64,000 bases of DNA from UBA6265 sp964526965 (GTDB lineage: Bacteria; Chloroflexota; Chloroflexia; Thermomicrobiales; UBA6265): the NCBI GenBank assembly GCA_964526965.1, contig CAZGML010000007.1, forward strand, positions 39,957 through 103,956. The letters are read 5' to 3'. This document shows, piece after piece, positions 41,018 to 50,771 of this stretch. Each line of letters opens with the position of its first letter. Positions within the stretch are counted from its first letter, which is position 1. The translations under genes were made by a program, and so were the position numbers. The notes under the pieces are model-generated. The model made no database searches. It was not told the origin of the DNA and saw only the letters and a list, made by a program, of their open reading frames with translations.

Positions 41018-42925
41018 ATGACTGAGAAGGATGTTGGGCAGCAACCGAACCAGAAGACCGAACACCCTGATGTCTATACACGCATCAGCAATGCTGTGCG
41101 GGTAGAAGACAGAGACTGGAATACCGTAAGTCGCCGCGTCGCAACCCGGATGCTCGCCATAGGCGGTGCAGGCATAGCGGTACTTGCCGCTGGTGTCGCC
41201 GGATTCCGCTCCGTTTACGCCGATAAGATTTATCCAAACATCTCCATCGGCGATGTGGATGTTGGCGGCATGACGCCGGAAGAGGCTCGGGAAGCTGTAC
41301 AAGCTCGTGTAGATGAGTTTGATTCCCGCTGCATCAGATATACCCATGAAGACCTGACCTGGACACCCACGCTCACCGAGCTCGGGGTCAGGGTTGATGT
41401 CGATGCGCTTGTCGACCAGGCGATGAAACTCGGCCGCGACGAAAAGGCTGCCAACCGCCTGATGTACACCGGCACCGTTGCCCAGGGTGGCGAGGTCATT
41501 CCACTGTCGTACAAGCTGCAAACCCGCTATCTCGATAACTGGTTCGATACCGTAGAAACCGATATCAGTGATCCGGCTATTGACGCCACGTTCACTGTCG
41601 AGGGCTCCAAACTCATCATCACGCAAGATGAAACCGGTACCGGGGCGGACCGCGAGGCCGTCACGAACCGTATCTTCGAGGCGCTCCGCACTATGGAAAC
41701 GATCGACGAAGAGCTTCCCACAGATGTCGCGCACCCGCGCATCACCAAGGCCGATCTGGAAGCGAATGAGGACGAAGTGCTGAAAATCCTCAGCAACTCC
41801 GTTGGCATCCGGTTCGAGGGCGAGCGGTGGGAGCTGAACCCGGAAGAAATCTCCGAGTTTATGATCTTCGAGTCATCGATTGAAAACGGCAAGGCTGTGA
41901 CCTCGGTCGACTTCGATCGCTCACTTCTCGGCGAATTCCTGCGCGGCAAATATGGGCCGGAAGTGAATCGTATGCCCCAGAACGCCTCCGTACAGTTCTA
42001 CAACGGCAAGCTCACCGCCACATCCAAGTCTGTGGACGGCAAAACCCTGAAGACCAGCGAATTCGCCGACATGGTGGCCAACAGCTTCCTTACCAACCAT
42101 GCGCGTGTGGACGTGCCAGTTGTCACAACTCCGGCGCAGGTTCGCGAGGACAACCTGGATACGCTTGGCATTAAGGATCGCCTGTGCCGTGTCGACTCCA
42201 ACTTCACAACCGACGTCGGCACCGAACGTGAGGTGAACATCATGGTTGGAGTTCACCTGCTCAACAACGTGATTATCGCGCCGGGCGAGGAATTCAGCTT
42301 TAACAAGTCGATTGGTTCAATTGCTGACAATCCGGATTTCATTGGTGGTACCGGCATCTCGGCTGGCGTCATTCAGGATGAGTTTGGCGGCGGCATTTGC
42401 CAGGTAACCACCACGGCATTCCGGGCCGGAATTATGGCTGGCCTGCCGATTACCGCGTGGGATCCCCACACGTACCGCCTGCAAGGCTACGAGCGAGATG
42501 GCTGGGGGCCAGGATTCGACGCCTCCATCTACCAGCCAGACTGGATTCCGGCCGAGGATTGGTCTGACCTGAGGTTCCTCAACAACACGGACAACTTCAT
42601 CCTCATTTCAAGCTGGGCCGACGGTGGTATCCATGTCGTGGAGATTTATGGCACTGATCCAGGCTGGGACGTGCAAATTTCCGAAACCATTACCTGGGAG
42701 GCCGAGCCATCCTACGACAACCGCTGGGTTATCGACTGGGAGGCTGGCTCTGGCGTGAACTATCCTTCGGCCTACCCGATGGACGGCCTGAACGCCAGCT
42801 TCAACCGCACCGTGTACGATGCCGACGGTAACGAGATGTACACACGAGACTTCACATCTCGCTACCAGTCACGTGGGTGGCAGTGTACGTGCAGCGCCGA
42901 TATGGAAGGTGTTCCGTGCTGGTAG
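41018..42925 (+). CDS. VanW-family protein with PG-binding domains
   Basis: The 635-aa protein has a cytoplasmic N-terminus, one membrane helix (MLAIGGAGIAVLAAGVAGF, about residues 45-63), two repeats resembling the YoaR/PG_binding_4 domain (YPNISIGDVDVGGMTPEEA and a second around residue 200-330) and a VanW domain with EEFSFNKSIGSIAD, GGTGISAGVIQDEF and GGGICQVTTTAFRAGIMAG near residues 440-500. The C-terminus adds a beta-rich region ending in Cys residues. The start is the ATG behind GGGAG inside the longest frame. The family is extracellular and wall-linked; its biochemical role is not settled. The amidase gene follows 140 bases later. Confidence 0.88.
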   Translation: MTEKDVGQQPNQKTEHPDVYTRISNAVRVEDRDWNTVSRRVATRMLAIGGAGIAVLAAGVAGFRSVYADKIYPNISIGDVDVGGMTPEEAREAVQARVDEFDSRCIRYTHEDLTWTPTLTELGVRVDVDALVDQAMKLGRDEKAANRLMYTGTVAQGGEVIPLSYKLQTRYLDNWFDTVETDISDPAIDATFTVEGSKLIITQDETGTGADREAVTNRIFEALRTMETIDEELPTDVAHPRITKADLEANEDEVLKILSNSVGIRFEGERWELNPEEISEFMIFESSIENGKAVTSVDFDRSLLGEFLRGKYGPEVNRMPQNASVQFYNGKLTATSKSVDGKTLKTSEFADMVANSFLTNHARVDVPVVTTPAQVREDNLDTLGIKDRLCRVDSNFTTDVGTEREVNIMVGVHLLNNVIIAPGEEFSFNKSIGSIADNPDFIGGTGISAGVIQDEFGGGICQVTTTAFRAGIMAGLPITAWDPHTYRLQGYERDGWGPGFDASIYQPDWIPAEDWSDLRFLNNTDNFILISSWADGGIHVVEIYGTDPGWDVQISETITWEAEPSYDNRWVIDWEAGSGVNYPSAYPMDGLNASFNRTVYDADGNEMYTRDFTSRYQSRGWQCTCSADMEGVPCW

Positions 42926-43067
42926 CATCAACTGATAGCACCGCACGGACCCTCTTGGCATAACAGAGGATTTTCTCCCCAATTCACGTGTACACTATGA
43001 ACCATAGGTTTTCCACACACGTTGCGGAACTTTTTCTTGTGGACGCCCTTGGGGAGAAGAGAGCTTC

Positions 43068-46000
43068 ATGACACACTCGAATACACCGGAAACTCCGTCG
43101 GCGGAAAGAGCGTTTCATCCTAATCGTAGAGATGTGGTGAAAGCGGCTTCGGGGCTCGGCATTGCCGCAGCCAGCGGTGTAGGCATTAGCCACTTGCCGC
43201 AGTCGGATTCACAGATTCCAACCGCCGCCGCGCAGGAAGTAGACGGTACTCGCGGGCGCAGTTGGAGCGAAGCCGACAATATCAACACCAGCATTAAGCT
43301 TGAGGGCGAGGGCTGGGTGACCCTTCAGGCCGAGTTCCCGTTTTGGGCACTCGGCTTTGCCTGGGACGATGAAGAAGGTACCTGGCCGGTTGTTGAGTAC
43401 GGTATTAGCTTCGATGGTGTTAGTTGGGACGAAGGCTACCGCATTGATGCGCATGACGATGGTGGACCACCGCCAACCGACGAGCGTCATCACACAGCGC
43501 TTCATTTTTGCGACGGCCAACAATACGTGCGCTATCGCACGGTAGATGGCGAGGGCAACCTGGTGGTGCTCGATCGCTTCCAGGTCACATACATCGATCC
43601 CACAGATGGCCCGTGGGAAAAAGATCGCCCCGCCACGATGATGCGCACCACCGCAACCAACACTGATACGCGCATTCCACCAAAAATTATTACTCGCGGC
43701 CAGTGGGGCGCAAACGAAGATTATCGCTTTGATAGCCAGGGCGAAGTGTGGCCGCCAGAATACAGCGAAGTCCAGCACGCAATTGTTCACCACGCTGCAG
43801 TCAATTACAGCTCCGATGGGAATCTTGCTGTTCGCTCAATCTACTACTACCACGCAATTACCCAGGGCTGGGGCGATATCGGCTACAACTACCTGGTTGA
43901 TACCAGCGGTCGTATTTACGAAGGTCGCGTTGGCGGTGCCAATGTTATCGGTGGCCACGCCTTCCAGTACGCAGTCGGAAGCTCCGGCATCTGTGTGATG
44001 GGCGACTTCCGGTACGCCGATGCTCCACACGCTGCCAAGGTAGCACTGGCAAACATCGTCGCGTATGTCACACGTGACCTGGATCCGCACGGTACAAACA
44101 ATTTCCACGAAGTACTTGGCTTGCCCACAATTGCCGCACACCGTGATGTGGTGATGTCTACCTGCCCGGGAGATGGGCTCTACGATGACATGGGCTGGCT
44201 GCGTAACACGGTTGCCGACATCCTGGATCGAGGCGATCTCGATAGCGGTATGCCGGGCGGAATCGTTCCGGGCGACTGGGTAAAAATCCAGACGGACGAC
44301 GGCTCTGCCCTGCAGATGTACGGTCAGCCGGGAACCGATCAGATTCGCGTGGATCAAATTCCGGACGGTTCTCGTGTTGAGGTGGAAGAAGGCCCGCGCT
44401 CGGATGGAAATCACAACTGGTACCTGGTGATGTACAACAACCGAGAAGGTTGGGTCCAGGCCGACTACCTGGTGGTCGATCCGCCAGAGCAGGATTCGAT
44501 GCCTGGTTACACATTCGGCGAGAACATCCGACTTGGTGCGAATGTGGCGCTGAAGACATCCCCGAGCACCAACGCAAACACGCGAGCAACGGAATCCAAC
44601 TCCTGGGCTATGTTGCTGGCTGGACCATATCCGGCCGGTGGTACCGAGTGGTTTGAGGTTCAAACCCAGAATGGCCAATACGGATGGATCACCATCAACC
44701 AGTTTGACCTGGCCGATGTGACGTCCCCATCATCGACCTACGATATCGGCACAGAAGTAGAAACGGTACGCCGCACGAATATCCGCGTACGTCCCGGCCT
44801 GCCGCAAACCGTTCAGGGTGTTGTGGGCGCCGGAGCTCGCCTCACCATCTCCGTAGCACCAGTCGGTGTTACGGGTCGCACCTGGTATGGCGTAAGCGGC
44901 GGAACCGGTGTCGGCGGCGGTTGGGTGGATTCCACTGATATCAATCTGCCTCCACAGCCGGTAACTGGCACAGGCCAACGCTACCGTGTGACGGAAACCA
45001 TGAACTTCCGTAACGGTGCCGGACTCGGAGCCGCGGTTATCGGCTCGCTCACTGCCGGCTCCACGGGCGATGTCATCGGTGGACCGGTCAACTCTCACGG
45101 ATACCGATGGTGGAATCTCCGCACAGATAACGGAAGCGTCGGATGGGCCGCCAGTAACTGGCTGGTTCGTGCAGCCGGTGAGGCTCAGGAGCCATCCGAT
45201 CCACCGCCGTCTTCTGGTGGCAAGTTCAACATCGGTGATACCGGCCGCGTAACCGAAGCGCTTAACATGCGCACCGGCGCCAGCACCGGTCACGGTGTTA
45301 TCGCCGTACTGCCGGTGGGTACCAGGGGCCGAATCGCCGCTGGCCCAAGCACTGGTAGCGGGTACACCTGGTGGCGCATTGAAACCGGCTACGGTTCTGG
45401 CTGGGTCGTGCAGGATTGGGTCGCCAACGAAGGCGGCAGCGATTCCGGCGATCAGGATCCACCACCAAGCTCTGGTGCCAAATTTGAGCATGGCGATGGC
45501 GCCCGGGTAACCGAGGGCCTGAACATACGCACTGGTGCTGGTACCGGAAACGGTGTGATCACCGTGCTGCCAGCAGGCACAACCGGTGAAATCGTCGATG
45601 GACCGCGGAGTGCCAATGGCTACACGTGGTGGCGCATTTCTACCGGCTACGGTACCGGCTGGGTGGTTGAGAACTGGATCGCGAACACCGGTAGCTCGTC
45701 ACCGAGCGAGCCGAGTGATCCGCCACCGAGCTCCGGAAGCAAGTTCGATCATGGCGACAATGCCCGCGTGACCGAAGGCCTGAACATGCGCACCGGCGCT
45801 GGCACCGGAAACGGTGTGATCACCGTGTTGCCAGCCGGTACAACTGGTGAAATCGTCGATGGACCGCAGAGCGCCAGTGGCTACACGTGGTGGCGAATCG
45901 AAACCAGCTACGGCACCGGTTGGGTAGTTGAGAACTGGATCTCACCGACCAGTAGCTCTTCCGGGCCGCGCTTCTCCACTGGTGACACCGGTACGGTGAC

Positions 46001-46175
46001 CGAGCCACTCCACCTCCGATCAGGCGCTGGAACGAACAACAGCTCCATCACGATTCTGCCAGTGGGAACCACCGGTGAAGTGATTGACGGACCGCGTTCA
46101 GCCAGCGGCTATACGTGGTGGCGAATCGAAACCAGCTACGGTACTGGCTGGGTCGCGCAGGACTGGTTTCGCTAG
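43068..46175 (+). CDS. Large Tat-exported PGRP-type amidase with about eight SH3 repeats
   Basis: The 1035-aa protein has a Tat-like signal (NRRDVVKAASGLGIAAASG, residues 23-41), a beta-rich N-terminal domain (about 60-190), then an Amidase_2/peptidoglycan-recognition domain (about 205-400): ITRGQWGA, IVHHAA (zinc His), GYNYLVDTSGRIYEGR, GGHAF and AAHRDVVMSTCPG (second His and Cys). This domain cleaves the lactyl-amide between muramic acid and the stem peptide. About eight bacterial SH3-like repeats follow to the end; the last four are nearly identical and linked by DPPPSSG. A GGGGAGAAGAG site precedes the ATG. It acts outside the cell on the wall, next to VanW and AnmK. Confidence 0.92.
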   Translation: MTHSNTPETPSAERAFHPNRRDVVKAASGLGIAAASGVGISHLPQSDSQIPTAAAQEVDGTRGRSWSEADNINTSIKLEGEGWVTLQAEFPFWALGFAWDDEEGTWPVVEYGISFDGVSWDEGYRIDAHDDGGPPPTDERHHTALHFCDGQQYVRYRTVDGEGNLVVLDRFQVTYIDPTDGPWEKDRPATMMRTTATNTDTRIPPKIITRGQWGANEDYRFDSQGEVWPPEYSEVQHAIVHHAAVNYSSDGNLAVRSIYYYHAITQGWGDIGYNYLVDTSGRIYEGRVGGANVIGGHAFQYAVGSSGICVMGDFRYADAPHAAKVALANIVAYVTRDLDPHGTNNFHEVLGLPTIAAHRDVVMSTCPGDGLYDDMGWLRNTVADILDRGDLDSGMPGGIVPGDWVKIQTDDGSALQMYGQPGTDQIRVDQIPDGSRVEVEEGPRSDGNHNWYLVMYNNREGWVQADYLVVDPPEQDSMPGYTFGENIRLGANVALKTSPSTNANTRATESNSWAMLLAGPYPAGGTEWFEVQTQNGQYGWITINQFDLADVTSPSSTYDIGTEVETVRRTNIRVRPGLPQTVQGVVGAGARLTISVAPVGVTGRTWYGVSGGTGVGGGWVDSTDINLPPQPVTGTGQRYRVTETMNFRNGAGLGAAVIGSLTAGSTGDVIGGPVNSHGYRWWNLRTDNGSVGWAASNWLVRAAGEAQEPSDPPPSSGGKFNIGDTGRVTEALNMRTGASTGHGVIAVLPVGTRGRIAAGPSTGSGYTWWRIETGYGSGWVVQDWVANEGGSDSGDQDPPPSSGAKFEHGDGARVTEGLNIRTGAGTGNGVITVLPAGTTGEIVDGPRSANGYTWWRISTGYGTGWVVENWIANTGSSSPSEPSDPPPSSGSKFDHGDNARVTEGLNMRTGAGTGNGVITVLPAGTTGEIVDGPQSASGYTWWRIETSYGTGWVVENWISPTSSSSGPRFSTGDTGTVTEPLHLRSGAGTNNSSITILPVGTTGEVIDGPRSASGYTWWRIETSYGTGWVAQDWFR
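45222..46172 (+). repeat. Tandem SH3 repeat array in the amidase gene
   Basis: Four repeats start at 45222, 45480, 45741 and 45969 (spacing 258, 261 and 228 bases). Repeats two and three share long near-identical DNA, for instance the block encoding MRTGAGTGNGVITVLPAGTT. An older, more diverged repeat begins near 44971, with three more before it. Recent duplication inside the gene is the best explanation. Confidence 0.85.
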
Positions 46176-46203
46176 GCCCTGATTCGCGAATTTGATAGAA
46201 ACC

Positions 46204-46230
46204 AAACGAGGCACCGATGGTGCCTCGTTT
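46204..46230 (+). terminator. Terminator of the amidase gene
   Basis: AAACGAGGCACC (46204-46215) and GGTGCCTCGTTT (46219-46230) pair perfectly around a 3-base loop, 29 bases after the amidase stop; the arm ends in TTT. Confidence 0.8.
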
Positions 46231-46285
46231 GCATGTTTGGCACTATCGGATAGATGATATTGGCTGAGGTAATGGAGGCTTACGC

Positions 46286-47314
46286 ATGGCGCTTTCTCGC
46301 ATCTACTTTTCGGCCGATGAGGAATTTCTCAGCTCTGCAGCGGATGAGATTCGTCCGCATTTTCCGGACGCCTGGATGGAACCGCTTGGTCCGGATATCG
46401 CCGGCTTCGAAGAGGAAGGCGTGAGCATCGCCATCCTGGCGCAGACAATTCGCGACCACAAGCTCGCATTTCCACGACATCTCTTCCGGGGCGTGGCAGA
46501 GATTCCACTGGATGATGCAACGGACCTGGGAGCGTTCGGAGAGCTCGCGCTGGATGCTTGGGCTCAGTTGCCAATTCCACCCAAAGTCTCGCTCCAGGTC
46601 TGGCAAAGCGGTGAGGTGAATCTGCCGTATCGTAACGATCAGTTGTGGAGGCGGCTGGCAGCATCGCTCAACGATGAGGATATAGAGGTTGTGCGGGGCG
46701 GAGCCAGCCACGTGCTCAGTGCCTGCCAGGTAGAAGAGGGCATCATCCTCGGCTCGAATGGTGTGGCCAATGCGCTTTCGGATTGGCCGGGTGGCCGAGT
46801 GCAACTTGCCAGGCCAAAGGGTCAGATCAGTCGGAGTGAGTTCAAGCTGGAGGAGATTATCCGCACCAATTTGGCGGAACTGCCAACCAGCGGTACTGCA
46901 CTCGACCTCGGCGCTGCGCCAGGTGGATGGACACGGGTGCTGTTGAACCGCGGCCTGGAAGTATGGGCAGTGGATAGCGGAGCGCTTGATGAACGCCTGG
47001 AGGGGAAGCCCGGACTCACCTATGCCCCTACACTGGCAGGTCCATTTCTGGCGGAGAACACGCAGCAATTCGACCTGGTGGTGAACGATATGCGCATGGA
47101 GCCGGCGATCAGCGCAAACGTGATGAACAGTGCTGCGCGGTTTGTGCCTGCTGGCGGGATGGGTGTGATGAGTATCAAGCTTCCCGCAGAGAGTGGTGCC
47201 CTGCGGGAGCTGGAAGATACGTTAAGGATTCTGAGGCGCGAATGGGAAATTGAGACGGTGCGACAACTGTTCCACAACCGTCATGAGGTGACGGCGATTC
47301 TGCGGCGGCGTTAA
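46286..47314 (+). CDS. RlmM/FtsJ-like RNA 2'-O-methyltransferase
   Basis: The 342-aa protein has a THUMP-like N-terminal part (about 1-170) and an FtsJ Rossmann methyltransferase: SRSEFKLEE (first catalytic Lys), ALDLGAAPGGWTRVLL (motif I), VWAVDSGAL, VNDMRMEP (Asp) and GVMSIKLP (second Lys). This K-D-K(-E) arrangement is that of 2'-O-ribose methyltransferases. The overall shape resembles RlmM, which modifies 23S rRNA, but which RNA it acts on here is unknown. It lies between the amidase and AnmK genes without an obvious functional link. Confidence 0.85.
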   Translation: MALSRIYFSADEEFLSSAADEIRPHFPDAWMEPLGPDIAGFEEEGVSIAILAQTIRDHKLAFPRHLFRGVAEIPLDDATDLGAFGELALDAWAQLPIPPKVSLQVWQSGEVNLPYRNDQLWRRLAASLNDEDIEVVRGGASHVLSACQVEEGIILGSNGVANALSDWPGGRVQLARPKGQISRSEFKLEEIIRTNLAELPTSGTALDLGAAPGGWTRVLLNRGLEVWAVDSGALDERLEGKPGLTYAPTLAGPFLAENTQQFDLVVNDMRMEPAISANVMNSAARFVPAGGMGVMSIKLPAESGALRELEDTLRILRREWEIETVRQLFHNRHEVTAILRRR

Positions 47315-47423
47315 TTACCTGCCCAAATCGGCTCGCCCCGGGTTTGGCCAGCCGGCTTTCACATGTGGCGAGCACAGCATCATGTGCCTCGCTGTGCTCT
47401 GACTGCGTGCAATCCACGAGTCG

Positions 47424-48566
47424 CTACAGTCGCGTTATGTTGCCGAGCGCTACGGCTCGGTCGGCTCCGGTTGCCCCCGGAATGTTCGTCGGGTACCCCG
47501 CCACGGAGTCGTGCGCCATCAGTGCGAAGCAAATCGCTTCCTTGGCGTCGGCAGACATACCAAGCTCATCCGTGGCTCGCACGGGGATGCCATCCAGTGA
47601 GTCCGCGATCATGCGCATCAGCAACGGATTCCGTGCACCACCGCCGTTTACATAGACTTCATCGGGAAGCTCTGGTAACCAACGTCGGTACGCATCGGCG
47701 ATCGAGCGAGCGGTAAACGCGGTAACTGTGGTGATGAGATTCGCATTAAGCGGGTGCTTTTCCAGAATCGCATCCACCATTTCGCTGCCATAATACTCGC
47801 GGCCGGTGGTTTTGGGCGGTGCTTCATCGAGGTATGGATCGTTCATGAGCTCATTGAGCAGTTCGTAATCCACACTGCCATTCATGCCGATCGCTCCATC
47901 GGCATCGTACGTCTGCTCACCGTTGGTGAGCCTGGTCACCAGCGCATCAATCAGCATGTTGCCTGGCCCGGTGTCGAAAGCGATGACATCGTTGACCGAC
48001 GCATTCGCCGGCACCCAGGTGACATTACCGATACCGCCAATGTTCTGCACGCAACGGTTCAGTTCCGCATCACCGAACGATGCCCAATCAAGATAGGCGG
48101 CGAGGGGAGCTCCCTGCCCGCCCACGGCCATATCCGCGACGCGGAAGTCGCTGACAACGGTCGCGTTGAGTGCCGCTGCTATGCGAGTTGCATCACCGAT
48201 CTGCAGGGTAGACGCCACCATAAGCTCACTCTCGGCCTCCGGTTGGTGCCAAACCGTTTGCCCGTGCGATCCTATCAACTCCACATCATCGGGGGTGAGC
48301 CGGTTCGCTTCCAACACCTGTCTGGCGGCATCGGCAAAGGCATCGCCAATCACCACATTCATGCTGCAAATACGCGCAACGGCATTGCCGGAATCCTCAT
48401 AGAGGTCGAGCAGTTCCTGTCGCACGGTGGCCGGGTAGGGGACGGTATCGAAGGCGACGACTTCGATATTGGCATCGCGTGCGTGTCCATCGATACGGCA
48501 AACAGCGACATCGATTCCATCCAGCGACGTGCCGGAAATCATTCCGATAGTGAGTGGTGTTGGCAT
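47424..48566 (-). CDS. anmK: Anhydro-N-acetylmuramic acid kinase
   Basis: The 380-aa kinase opens anhydroMurNAc and phosphorylates it to MurNAc-6-phosphate during wall recycling. MISGTSLDGIDVAVCRIDG near residues 9-27 is the conserved N-terminal site, followed by LIGSHGQTVWHQP, GGQGAPLAAYLDW, QNIGGIGNVTWVP, AFDTGPGNMLIDAL and VYVNGGGARNPLLM. An AGGAG site precedes the ATG. It lies 80 bases after a class C serine hydrolase gene on the same strand, a frequent partner in muropeptide metabolism. Confidence 0.95.
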   Translation of the reverse strand: MPTPLTIGMISGTSLDGIDVAVCRIDGHARDANIEVVAFDTVPYPATVRQELLDLYEDSGNAVARICSMNVVIGDAFADAARQVLEANRLTPDDVELIGSHGQTVWHQPEAESELMVASTLQIGDATRIAAALNATVVSDFRVADMAVGGQGAPLAAYLDWASFGDAELNRCVQNIGGIGNVTWVPANASVNDVIAFDTGPGNMLIDALVTRLTNGEQTYDADGAIGMNGSVDYELLNELMNDPYLDEAPPKTTGREYYGSEMVDAILEKHPLNANLITTVTAFTARSIADAYRRWLPELPDEVYVNGGGARNPLLMRMIADSLDGIPVRATDELGMSADAKEAICFALMAHDSVAGYPTNIPGATGADRAVALGNITRL

Positions 48567-48646
48567 ATGCGCGAGCTCCTGTTCAGGACGATTAATACTC
48601 TCCTGATCATACTCGCGCTGCCGGATTCGTGTGGATTGGAGTCGGA

Positions 48647-49786
48647 TTATTTAGCCGGGAAGATCTCAGCCAACATGGCGCTGATGCTCGCGCGCGTTTT
48701 GCCCCACTCCATATTCACCGCAGGATGCACGCGATTGGTGAGAATGATGCTAATCAGGTCACGATCCGGATCAATCCACATACTGGTGCCGGTGAAGCCC
48801 GTGTGACCATATGCATTTGGGCTGAGGCCTCGACCCGACGCCATGGTTTCCTCCGTCTCCGGATATGGCACCATTTGCCACCCCAGGCCACGGCGTTCGT
48901 TCGGATCGCCAAGTCCAGTTTGCTCGCGGGTTGCTTCCCGAACGATATCTTCCGGCAGCAAGCGCACATCATTCAGCTCCCCGCCGTTGAGCCACATGTT
49001 GGCGTATCGCAGCAGGTCAGTTGCGGTGCCGAACGCTCCGGCGTTCCCGCTTACGCCCTGCAATCCGTACCAGGCGTTACCGTCGTGCACCTCGCCACGG
49101 ATGGGGTAATTTCGCCAGCCTTCTACCGGGGCGACTTCTGCCATGGGATGCTCATGTACATTGCCGACCTCGGTTGCAGCGATGCGATCGCGCAGCTTCG
49201 GATCGGGTAGGTACGAGGTGTCGGTCATGCCAAGCGGCTGGAACACGTGTTGTTCAGCGTATTCGTTCAGGGGCGATCCACTCACGCGACGTACGACCTC
49301 TCCCAGCAGAATGAACCCCAGGCAACTGTAGGCGACGCGGGTGTTTGGTTCTGCTTCCGGCTGCGAGGCAGCGATATCGGCGATGTAGTGATTGATTCCG
49401 CTGCCAGTCGTGTAGGGTCCGCGCCAACTGGCAATACCGCTGCTGTGACTGAGGAGATTGCGAATGGTGATATCTCGCTTCTGATCCTCATCACCGAACT
49501 CAGGGATGTAGGTTGCGAGCGGCTCATCGAGCCCAACCTTGTTTTGGGCGATAAGGTGCAGTATCGCCGGAGTAGTGGCAACGACCTTCGTGATTGATGC
49601 AAGGTCAAAGATGGTCTCCAGGGTCATGGGCGTACGCTCGGTTTCTGGCACTTTCACGGCCCAACCGATGGAATCGTGCAACACGATTTGGCCATCATGT
49701 TGCACAAGTACCACTGCGCCCGCAAACTCCTCACGTTTGTGGGCCTGTTCGATTTCTTGCCAGATGTTGTTGAGAGTTGGTGTCAT
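48647..49786 (-). CDS. Class C beta-lactamase-family serine hydrolase
   Basis: The 379-aa protein has the serine hydrolase motifs SITK (in FDLASITKVVATTP, near residue 65), YSCLG (YxN-like, with Cys in place of Asn) and GHTGFTGT (the KTG-like box, near residue 340). ITIRNLLSHSSGI and the PLGMTDTSYLPDP block are usual in the family. The start is the ATG at 49786; the 37-codon leader before it is not protein-like. There is no clear signal peptide. It precedes anmK on the same strand, suggesting a role in cell-wall recycling or peptide trimming, though the substrate is not fixed. Confidence 0.88.
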   Translation of the reverse strand: MTPTLNNIWQEIEQAHKREEFAGAVVLVQHDGQIVLHDSIGWAVKVPETERTPMTLETIFDLASITKVVATTPAILHLIAQNKVGLDEPLATYIPEFGDEDQKRDITIRNLLSHSSGIASWRGPYTTGSGINHYIADIAASQPEAEPNTRVAYSCLGFILLGEVVRRVSGSPLNEYAEQHVFQPLGMTDTSYLPDPKLRDRIAATEVGNVHEHPMAEVAPVEGWRNYPIRGEVHDGNAWYGLQGVSGNAGAFGTATDLLRYANMWLNGGELNDVRLLPEDIVREATREQTGLGDPNERRGLGWQMVPYPETEETMASGRGLSPNAYGHTGFTGTSMWIDPDRDLISIILTNRVHPAVNMEWGKTRASISAMLAEIFPAK

Positions 49787-50183
49787 TAATCGTCCCGTCT
49801 TCGCCGGTTCTCGTTCTGTCCAGCGCATAGTACCGCAATATCGTAACCACTGCCGCAAGAAATTCAAGGAGTTCCAACCACTGTTCAATGCAAGCAAAAC
49901 GTGACCAAACCTACGGTCATTGCGCTCACAACATGCTGCGCTCCTGGCACGTTGGTGCCAGGAGGGGGGATTTGGCCCCCAACCATTGCGAAATCAGGTG
50001 GAACCTACTACGTTCGTAGGATGCAACCCGACTCAACCGGCGCCGGGGCGTGGATGAGTCGACGAGTGCGTGTTCATCAGGCGGTTGTGAACGATTGTGT
50101 GGGGTGATCCGTTCTTCGCCAGGTTTGCACGTAACTCACCTTGATCTATGCTGGAAGAAAGCTGAACTGGAAAGGGTATCTCC
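49787..50183. other. Divergent intergenic region with two adjacent hairpins
   Basis: No gene is supported. CTCCTGGCAC-GTTG-GTGCCAGGAG (49941-49964) is a perfect 10-base stem, directly followed by GGGGG-ATTTGG-CCCCC (49965-49980). They stand between the divergent serine hydrolase and DUF302 genes and could belong to a leader RNA. Confidence 0.5.
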
Positions 50184-50591
50184 ATGACCAACTCGCCATC
50201 GTACGGATTCGTCGTCACACTCGACATGCCACTTCGCGAAGCACGGCCAATTGTGGAAGCCATGCTAAAGGAAGAAGGCTTTGGTGTGCTGACCGAGATC
50301 GACGTGCAAACCACGCTGAAGGAAAAAATCGGCGTCGATTTCGAACCATATGTAATTTTGGGAGCCTGCAACCCGGTATTCGCGCACAGGGCGCTCACCA
50401 TTGAGCCAGCTGTCGGTATGCTGCTGCCATGTAACGTGACGCTGCACCAGACCGAACGTAACAAGACACGCGTGAGTCTGATGGATCCGATTCACATGTT
50501 CTCGGTAGAAGCGGACAACCCGGAACTGATGGCAATCGCGAAAGAAGCGGAATCTGTGCTGCGGCGAGTTGAAGAGAAACTGGCGAAGTAA
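50184..50591 (+). CDS. DUF302 family protein
   Basis: The 135-aa protein matches DUF302: FGVLTEIDVQTTLKEKIGVD (about residues 31-50), YVILGACNPVFAHRAL and EPAVGMLLPCNVTLHQTE. The fold is a small alpha/beta domain of unknown function. There is no signal peptide, and the two Cys residues (GACNP and LLPCNV) are conserved in many members. A GGAAAGGGTATCTCC ribosome region precedes the ATG. It appears monocistronic. Confidence 0.9.
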   Translation: MTNSPSYGFVVTLDMPLREARPIVEAMLKEEGFGVLTEIDVQTTLKEKIGVDFEPYVILGACNPVFAHRALTIEPAVGMLLPCNVTLHQTERNKTRVSLMDPIHMFSVEADNPELMAIAKEAESVLRRVEEKLAK

Positions 50592-50771
50592 TAACATCGC
50601 CGCGCGAATGAACCAGGGGAAGTTGACCTCCGTCTATAGAGTGGTCACGTCCCTTTGTGACAATTTGGAACCCATCCCCCCGAACACCAGTTTCTAGGCG
50701 TTCCGTGTATCTCCATGCGCGAGGCAACAGGGAGGCTTGATGTGATCTCTATCCGGGCAGGAGATTGGCCG

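Noticed and set aside
44971..46172. CRISPR-like or transposon repeats
   Set aside because: Units are about 228-261 bases, in frame, and encode SH3 domains; there are no short repeats with unique spacers.
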